From: Eremophila alpestris peregrina
Lineage: Eukaryota; Chordata; Aves; Passeriformes; Alaudidae
Assembly (NCBI GenBank): GCA_009792885.1
Contig: WMCF01000006.1
Span: forward strand, 1,859,746-1,923,745
Direction of reading: 5' to 3'
Length of the DNA: 64,000 nucleotides
Shown here: positions 61,415 to 64,000 of the stretch, one piece after another
Numbering within the stretch: position 1 is the stretch's first letter
Layout of the letters: each line of letters opens with the position of its first letter
The notes under the pieces: generated by a model
Told to the model about the DNA's origin: nothing
Databases searched by the model: none
The model's input: only the letters and a program-made list of their open reading frames with translations
Position numbers and translations under genes: made by a program

Positions 61415-63590
61415 GGATGGAATTTCACAGCTTCTTTCTGACCTCTTTGAAAAATTTGTGCTTCTTTTTTTTCAGGCTGCAAACTATTTCCTTCAGATTT
61501 ACCTACTGCTGACAAGCTTTTTAAAATGCTGTTTATTTGTTCTTTATGGCACATCTGAGTGGTTCCTTACTTTTATACATCAGAACATTGTTGTGTTGAT
61601 GAATGTAAGAAGCCCCTTTGATCCGTGGGCATTTTTTAGGACAGTAAAAGACTGTATAGCCGACAACTAGTGATTTAGTTTTTGAAATTTTATTCTTTAA
61701 AAGCAAAGCATTACTTTAAAGAAATAATCTTTTCCAATTTTAGTTTTTAATAGAATTTACAGATACACTTTACCATTCTTATTGTGCATTTTCAATAACA
61801 CTGGGCAGTTATAAAAAAAAAGTCATAAATAGATCAGCAAAGCAATTTGCTCTTACCACTATCAAAAGTGCTCCAAAGTGGTGTTTATTTTACCAAACAC
61901 TGCTGTCTACATTTCTGCACCTAAGCTAGTCATTTTTGTATTCCTTTGTCATCAATGAAAAGAAAAAGACACTTCTTAGGTGAGAATTATATCATCCTAA
62001 ACAAGAAACCCAAATTCCATCAAAGGCATCCATCTATAAAAGCAGCTGTTTCTCTCCCTTGACTATAAAGACAATCTGATTAATGGTGTCTGCTTGGCTC
62101 AGACATTGATACCTACACTGCACATGTCTAAGATGAAGTGAGATAAATCCCTGGTTTCTGCTTTTCTTTTACCTCAGGGCTCTTTCATTTGAGTATTGTG
62201 GCAATACATCACCTTCACCTCTGGAAATATTCAAATACCTTGGTATTCCTCTCTGAATTTCACATTACTGGCATGTCAAGCACTGGCTTAAGAACCTCCT
62301 AAAAAGCAACTTTGGCCCTAGGGCATCAAAAATAATTTCCTCTCAATATTCACTGAATAAAATGACTACCAAATTCAAATTCTGATCTCTTATGTGATAA
62401 AAACAATACAAGGTTGCCTGGTCAGCCATGAGCTCTCTCTTACAAGACTTTGAGGTGGAGCTTTAGTAATCATGGAAACATTTTCCTGCCTGAGTGACAT
62501 TGCTTTGCTGCAATTGCCCTTCAAGTCCTTCAAAAGAAAAGGGAGAGTTCTTAATGTCTTTAAGCTATGATTGAAAACAGAATTTCTGATGCTTAAGGCA
62601 TGCTGAACTTAGCAAAATTTTATGCACAATTTAAAAGCAAAGTGACAATGAAAGTTATGTGCTTATTCCAATAAAGTCTATCTTAAAGTACACTAAACAC
62701 ACTTAAATACACTGTGGTATGTTAGTCATCTACCTATTGGCAAATGTAATTAACCGTTGGATAAGTAATTTTCAAACTCAGTTTAAAATAAATGAATACA
62801 TTCTTTAGACAAGAAAACAGCTGAAAATCCTCAAATACCCTACTATGTTACCTGACAAATTGAAACAGGCTTTGTATTCTGAAGCAAAATAAAATAAATT
62901 CAAACACCATTATGCCAGATGCACAAGTATGCATCTATAGAACACACCATATCCAGGTCCAGAAAAGAAATTAATTCATTACTGTAATTTAAAAACTTTT
63001 ATTCAGTCTAACCAATATTTTGGTTCTAATATTCTCTGTTTTGCATATGGAAACTGTATCCTCAACAGATATTAATATAGTTTTTATTAATAGTTATATG
63101 AGGATGTAAATGTACCTATAAAACTTTCAGTAACATTCAGGAATGCTACATATTCCAAAGGTGTGGGAGATTCTCAGATGAGAAAAAGAGAATTGAAAAT
63201 ATTATTTTTAGTTTCACAGGAAACAAACATCCAGATTCACAGTCTGGTAAATTCCAATATCTAGGATGTAACATTAGCTGCAGGAAGGACCATAACCAAA
63301 ACAATCAGAGCATGACAGAGAAGGTTCCTTGGTGGATACTTCTTGTCCTCTTGTAAGAGATTACCTTCAACTTTGTCATACAAAATTAAATATACTTTCC
63401 CAAGTTGAGATAATGATGATTATTCTGCTAAATATTTTATATTTATATAATTCCTCACTTCTCTTTGGAATCCTCCTCCATCTTTGATCTAAATGATACT
63501 CCATAGCAGTGTGTTTCTGAGACTTACATGATTCACAAATCATTCAAAGACAACTAATTAACCGAGTGACTTTCAGTGATCAAATACTGT
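61415..63590. other. unique DNA, no gene seen
   Basis: No exon, RNA gene or recognised repeat was found. The plus frame after the TA repeat, up to 61670, is not supported. Confidence 0.55.
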
Positions 63591-63593
63591 GAT

Positions 63594-63599
63594 TTTATT
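63594..63599 (-). terminator. possible poly(A) signal after right-edge frame
   Basis: AATAAA on the minus strand, 70 bases after the stop codon of the open frame that reaches the window edge. Position and orientation fit a short 3' UTR, though the hexamer alone is weak evidence. Confidence 0.3.
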
Positions 63600-63668
63600 G
63601 AAAATGTCATCATGTTCCTGTGATGAAAAACGAAAACAAAACTTCTCATCTTTCTGTTTCAGTCAATA

Positions 63669-64000
63669 TTACACTAACATTATGTCCACTCTTTTGTGGT
63701 AAAGTCTGACCTTCCTCATTTTCAAAACCATTTTTCCATTATTCTCCACCTTGCTCTTTTTTGCACATAACGGCTTTGATGTTCTTTTGACAACAACTTT
63801 ACCAAGAGTGGAGTCCTTCTTACATAAAATCCACGTCTCCAAATTCAAAAAAGCTTTGCTGACAGGTGAAAAGCAAATGAGCTCTTTTGAGCAATTCATG
63901 TGCTTATGGTCTAAGACAGAATAATAGATGACTTGATAAAAAGCTGAGTAGAATTGATCAAGTTCCTGAAAGTTGGTTTTTGTTTTGACAATGAGGTCTT
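63669..64000 (-). CDS. possible C-terminal exon, partial, unidentified
   Basis: The minus strand is open from the window edge to a TAA at 63671-63669, about 110 codons, with no ATG needed since it may continue beyond 64000. The predicted C-terminus starts with a hydrophilic/aromatic segment (NFQELDQFYSAFYQ), has a middle with Cys and Trp (ETWILCKKD), and ends in a Lys/Arg-rich tail (KMRKVRLYHKRVDIMLV), a composition that is not low complexity. AATAAA follows 70 bases after the stop. I recognise no family. Several frames of this length are expected by chance in the window, so this rests on protein-like composition plus the signal downstream; a retrocopy is another option. Confidence 0.25.
   Translation of the reverse strand, partial: DLIVKTKTNFQELDQFYSAFYQVIYYSVLDHKHMNCSKELICFSPVSKAFLNLETWILCKKDSTLGKVVVKRTSKPLCAKKSKVENNGKMVLKMRKVRLYHKRVDIMLV

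Noticed and set aside
61317..61670. Frames of 76 and 117 codons through the TA microsatellite
   Set aside because: Their Ile/Tyr repeats are simply translated TA units; the remaining part has no recognisable domain.
1..64000. CRISPR arrays, operons, ribosome binding sites, phage or plasmid modules
   Set aside because: No regularly spaced direct repeats and no packed co-directional genes exist; the CR1 and ERV content marks a vertebrate nuclear genome.
1..64000. tRNA, rRNA, snRNA or well-known miRNA genes
   Set aside because: No cloverleaf with A and B boxes, no rRNA-like segment and no familiar miRNA seed-plus-hairpin was found by eye; a covariance-model scan would be decisive.

Overview
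The window reads as nuclear DNA from a bird, probably a neoavian and plausibly a songbird. The sequence is strongly AT-rich, has no dense or co-directional reading frames, and carries three fragments of CR1, the dominant avian LINE. It also carries at least six long-terminal-repeat (LTR) fragments of types familiar from avian endogenous retroviruses (ERVs). Family assignments are from memory of such elements; no database search was possible.

Layout. 1-5.1 kb: unannotated AT-rich DNA. 5.1-9.7 kb: a minus-strand ERV LTR with its own TATA box and poly(A) signal, then a second minus-strand LTR fragment beside a T/G-rich tract. 9.7-22.2 kb: mostly unique DNA with A/T and GT simple repeats, small inverted repeats and one CpG-bearing segment that could be a conserved noncoding element. 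22.2-31.7 kb: the most repeat-rich part, with four plus-strand LTR pieces and one minus-strand CR1. 31.7-45.4 kb: mostly unique DNA with a long T/G tract, a near-perfect 48-base hairpin, an A/C tract, and a TATA box followed by a strong splice donor and acceptor near 41.0-41.4 kb. 45.4-46.1 kb: a CR1 3' end followed by a shortened solo LTR. 46.1-58.7 kb: unique DNA. 58.7-64.0 kb: a stretch resembling a minus-strand 3' UTR, a minus-strand CR1, a long TA microsatellite, and at the right edge a minus-strand reading frame that runs off the window and is followed closely by a poly(A) signal.

No gene can be named with confidence. No rRNA, tRNA, CRISPR array, operon or prokaryote-like system is visible. 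Nearly all the short open frames are what chance predicts in 64 kb of this composition, or lie inside repeats. The window is best described as a gene desert or the interior of a large intron, with weak candidates for terminal exons near its right end. The most useful leads are the right-edge frame, the 3'-UTR-like block, the promoter/splice-site cluster at 41 kb and the hairpin at 38.16 kb.
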